Virus record (IMG/VR): IMGVR_UViG_3300032288_001804
Span: 32,428 to 96,427 of that record
Length of the DNA: 64,000 nucleotides
Reading direction: 5' to 3' (one strand)
Source of the DNA: a virus
The translations under genes were made by a program, and so were the position numbers. The notes beneath the pieces are model-generated. The model was not told where the DNA came from and did no database searches. It saw only the letters and a list, made by a program, of their open reading frames with translations. Shown here one piece after another: positions 62,852-64,000 of this stretch (its first letter is position 1; every line of letters begins with the position of its first letter).

Positions 62852-63202
62852 TTAAGACTTTTTAGAGTCTTCTTTCTTTGCTTTGATGTAACCAGTAAGT
62901 TCTGCAATGTTAGTGCTTAACTGCGTCATGTGAGTAGTTAAGTTATCCATCTTCAGATCAAGCTTCTCATGAGCAGCTTTCTGGTCTTCTTTAAGTATTT
63001 CCATGCGGTTATAAATAGTTTCTTCCTTGTGAGTAAGATCAGTCTCTAGAGATTCCATATCACCGGCAAGCTTATCTACTTTCCCTCTTAACTTCCCCAG
63101 GTCTTGTTTCAGTGCAAAGTACGCTGATAATCCTGAGCCTATTGTCATCACTATCCAGATAACATCTTTGGTGCTAAACATCCATGTTTCCGCTGATCCC
63201 AT
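62852..63202 (-). CDS. Membrane-anchored coiled-coil protein, holin or spanin candidate (116 aa)
   Basis: Residues about 12-31 (DVIWIVMTIGSGLSAYFALK) form one transmembrane helix. The rest is a long, highly charged coiled coil (LAGDMESLETDLTHKEETIY; LKMDNLTTHMTQLSTNIAEL) with a Lys-rich tail. One N-terminal membrane segment followed by a coiled coil fits holin-like or inner-spanin proteins of phage lysis cassettes. No lysin gene is next to it in this window, so lysis is an inference. It follows the fibre-like gene by one base and precedes a terminator. Confidence 0.65.
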   Translation of the reverse strand: MGSAETWMFSTKDVIWIVMTIGSGLSAYFALKQDLGKLRGKVDKLAGDMESLETDLTHKEETIYNRMEILKEDQKAAHEKLDLKMDNLTTHMTQLSTNIAELTGYIKAKKEDSKKS

Positions 63203-63203
63203 T

Positions 63204-63830
63204 TTAATAAATCTTTTGTAGTATTGCTAATTCTGAGTAAATATTATTGTTAGGGTGAGCGCTGCCCCAAGTAGCTATTACTTCTAAGGTATTGCTAATA
63301 GTTGTGTCAAAATCTGTGTTATTCTCTACTGTAAAGTTAGTGCCTTCAAATGCATTAGATGCATCTTTGGTGTAAGTAAAAATACCACCAGACATAATGC
63401 TTGCTGATCCCGCAACACCTAGTGTACGTATAGTAAAATAAACATTAAGCTCCCAGTGTTTATCTGTACAAGCGGGTAATGTAATAGGTCCTGTATCTGC
63501 TAGTATAACAGAATCAGACATTATTTCTAGTCTCAACGGAGTTCCGTTTCTAGCACCTAAGTGACCTAACATTTTTAGGTGAAATGAATCACCTACTTTA
63601 AATGTATTTGCAGGAACTGTAAGTTGACCAATTCCAGGACCTAATAAACTACCAGGATCAGTTGTATCTGTAATAGAAGAGCTGTTTTTAAGTTCAGCAA
63701 ATAGACCTTTACCTAAGTTACTTTGCTCTAGACCAGTAGCAATAGCATCAAGACCTTGTAAGACCTTAAGTTCATAATTAAAGTTAGAGCCTTTATCTCC
63801 TTCTTTAGGGTTTCCGTTTCCTAGTGACAT
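63204..63830 (-). CDS. Fibre-like or receptor-binding tip protein (208 aa)
   Basis: The N-terminus MSLGNGNPKEGDKGSNFNYE then LKVLQGLDAIATGLEQSNLG resembles the attachment helix of fibre proteins in Bacteroidota phages. From residue 55 the protein is Ser/Thr/Gly-rich and beta-stranded with no helices, in the style of a jelly-roll trimeric fibre tip: LGARNGTPLRLEIMSDSVIL; HWELNVYFTIRTLGVAGSAS. No catalytic motif is visible. A GTAAATTATA stretch lies just upstream of the ATG. Receptor binding is inferred. Confidence 0.6.
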   Translation of the reverse strand: MSLGNGNPKEGDKGSNFNYELKVLQGLDAIATGLEQSNLGKGLFAELKNSSSITDTTDPGSLLGPGIGQLTVPANTFKVGDSFHLKMLGHLGARNGTPLRLEIMSDSVILADTGPITLPACTDKHWELNVYFTIRTLGVAGSASIMSGGIFTYTKDASNAFEGTNFTVENNTDFDTTISNTLEVIATWGSAHPNNNIYSELAILQKIY

Positions 63831-63844
63831 ATTATTATAATTTA

Positions 63845-64000
63845 CTACATTTCTTCCGGTTCTGCAAGTGGTGATCCAGGAATTTGAATATCAAGTACTT
63901 GTGGGTCTTGATACTCTTGTCCATAATTTGTTAGTGCAGTTACTAACTCTTCTTTGGTATCATATATGAAAGATACCGGTTGTCCTGTTGTGAACTCACA
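63845..64000 (-). CDS. Unknown gene, 3' end only (window edge)
   Basis: A reading frame enters from beyond base 64000 and ends at TAG 63847-63845. The visible 51 residues read GQPVSFIYDTKEELVTALTN then YGQEYQDPQVLDIQIPGSPL and end EEM. The segment looks like the end of a small alpha/beta or fibre-associated protein; nothing decides its function. It precedes the fibre-like gene by 14 bp. Confidence 0.6.
   Translation of the reverse strand, partial: CEFTTGQPVSFIYDTKEELVTALTNYGQEYQDPQVLDIQIPGSPLAEPEEM

Noticed and set aside
1-64000. Stop-codon reassignment, known in some gut crAss-like phages
   Set aside because: Very long frames are open under the standard code and TAG, TGA and TAA all serve as stops at well-spaced gene ends (for example TAG at 49630, TGA at 48995, TAA at 45575).
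1-64000. Integrase, attachment site, CRISPR array or IS element
   Set aside because: No recombinase motifs, no regularly spaced repeats and no terminal inverted repeats were seen; all space is filled by late phage genes.

Overview
This window looks like the late (structural and packaging) half of a crAss-like podovirus (order Crassvirales) that infects a member of the Bacteroidota. All 43 genes I can support lie on the minus strand, so the biological order runs from base 64000 down to base 1. Both ends of the window cut through a gene. The standard genetic code suffices: giant reading frames up to 3326 residues are open, and TAA, TAG and TGA all appear to be used as stops. DNA is AT-rich. Several intergenic gaps carry Bacteroidota-type promoter elements (TTTG, about 20 bp, TAnnTTTG), which supports a Bacteroidota host. 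I see no tRNA, CRISPR array, IS element, integrase or attachment site.

Layout in transcription order. (1) 64000-62852: end of an unknown gene, a fibre-like protein, and a short membrane-anchored coiled-coil protein (holin/spanin candidate), closed by a hairpin terminator. (2) 62724-54345: a good promoter, then a chain of mostly overlapping genes: coiled-coil, winged-helix-like, IHF/HU-like, Cys-cluster, PD-(D/E)XK nuclease, a conserved unknown, a putative small terminase with a GC-rich 3' end, a 60-residue protein, large terminase and portal. (3) 54233-51367: scaffold-like acidic protein and the major capsid protein, closed by a strong terminator. (4) 51277-48292: a capsid-associated unknown, seven very small Lys/Gly-rich proteins in overlapping order, and a ring/adaptor-like protein. 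(5) 48289-40896: a ferritin-like protein, a probably abundant virion protein in its own transcription unit, and Cys-rich surface or fibre proteins including a von Willebrand A protein and two fibronectin-III-like proteins. (6) 40753-33210: neck/tail ring proteins and the 1785-residue tail muzzle (nozzle). (7) 33210-1: seven large proteins in a row, of which the last three are giant.

The final block is the most interesting. In crAss-like phages the large proteins downstream of the muzzle are packaged in the head or tail and ejected into the host. Here they carry visible enzyme signatures: a GH24-type lysozyme plus an HExxH zincin (1075 aa); a PD-(D/E)XK nuclease at the end of a 2063-aa protein; the virion RNA polymerase signature DFDID behind a second HExxH zincin (3326 aa); and in the truncated last gene a nucleotidyltransferase-like motif, an ADP-ribosyltransferase-like fold and a third HExxH zincin, the architecture of a 'polyvalent' effector. 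Three consecutive proteins (1075, 905 and 864 aa) also share a short motif, LPKAQ and variants, that I cannot explain and that may be a processing or packaging signal.

All functions were read by eye from sequence motifs and gene order. Family names such as crAss-like, muzzle, ring, scaffold and cargo rest on synteny and remembered family features, not on searches.
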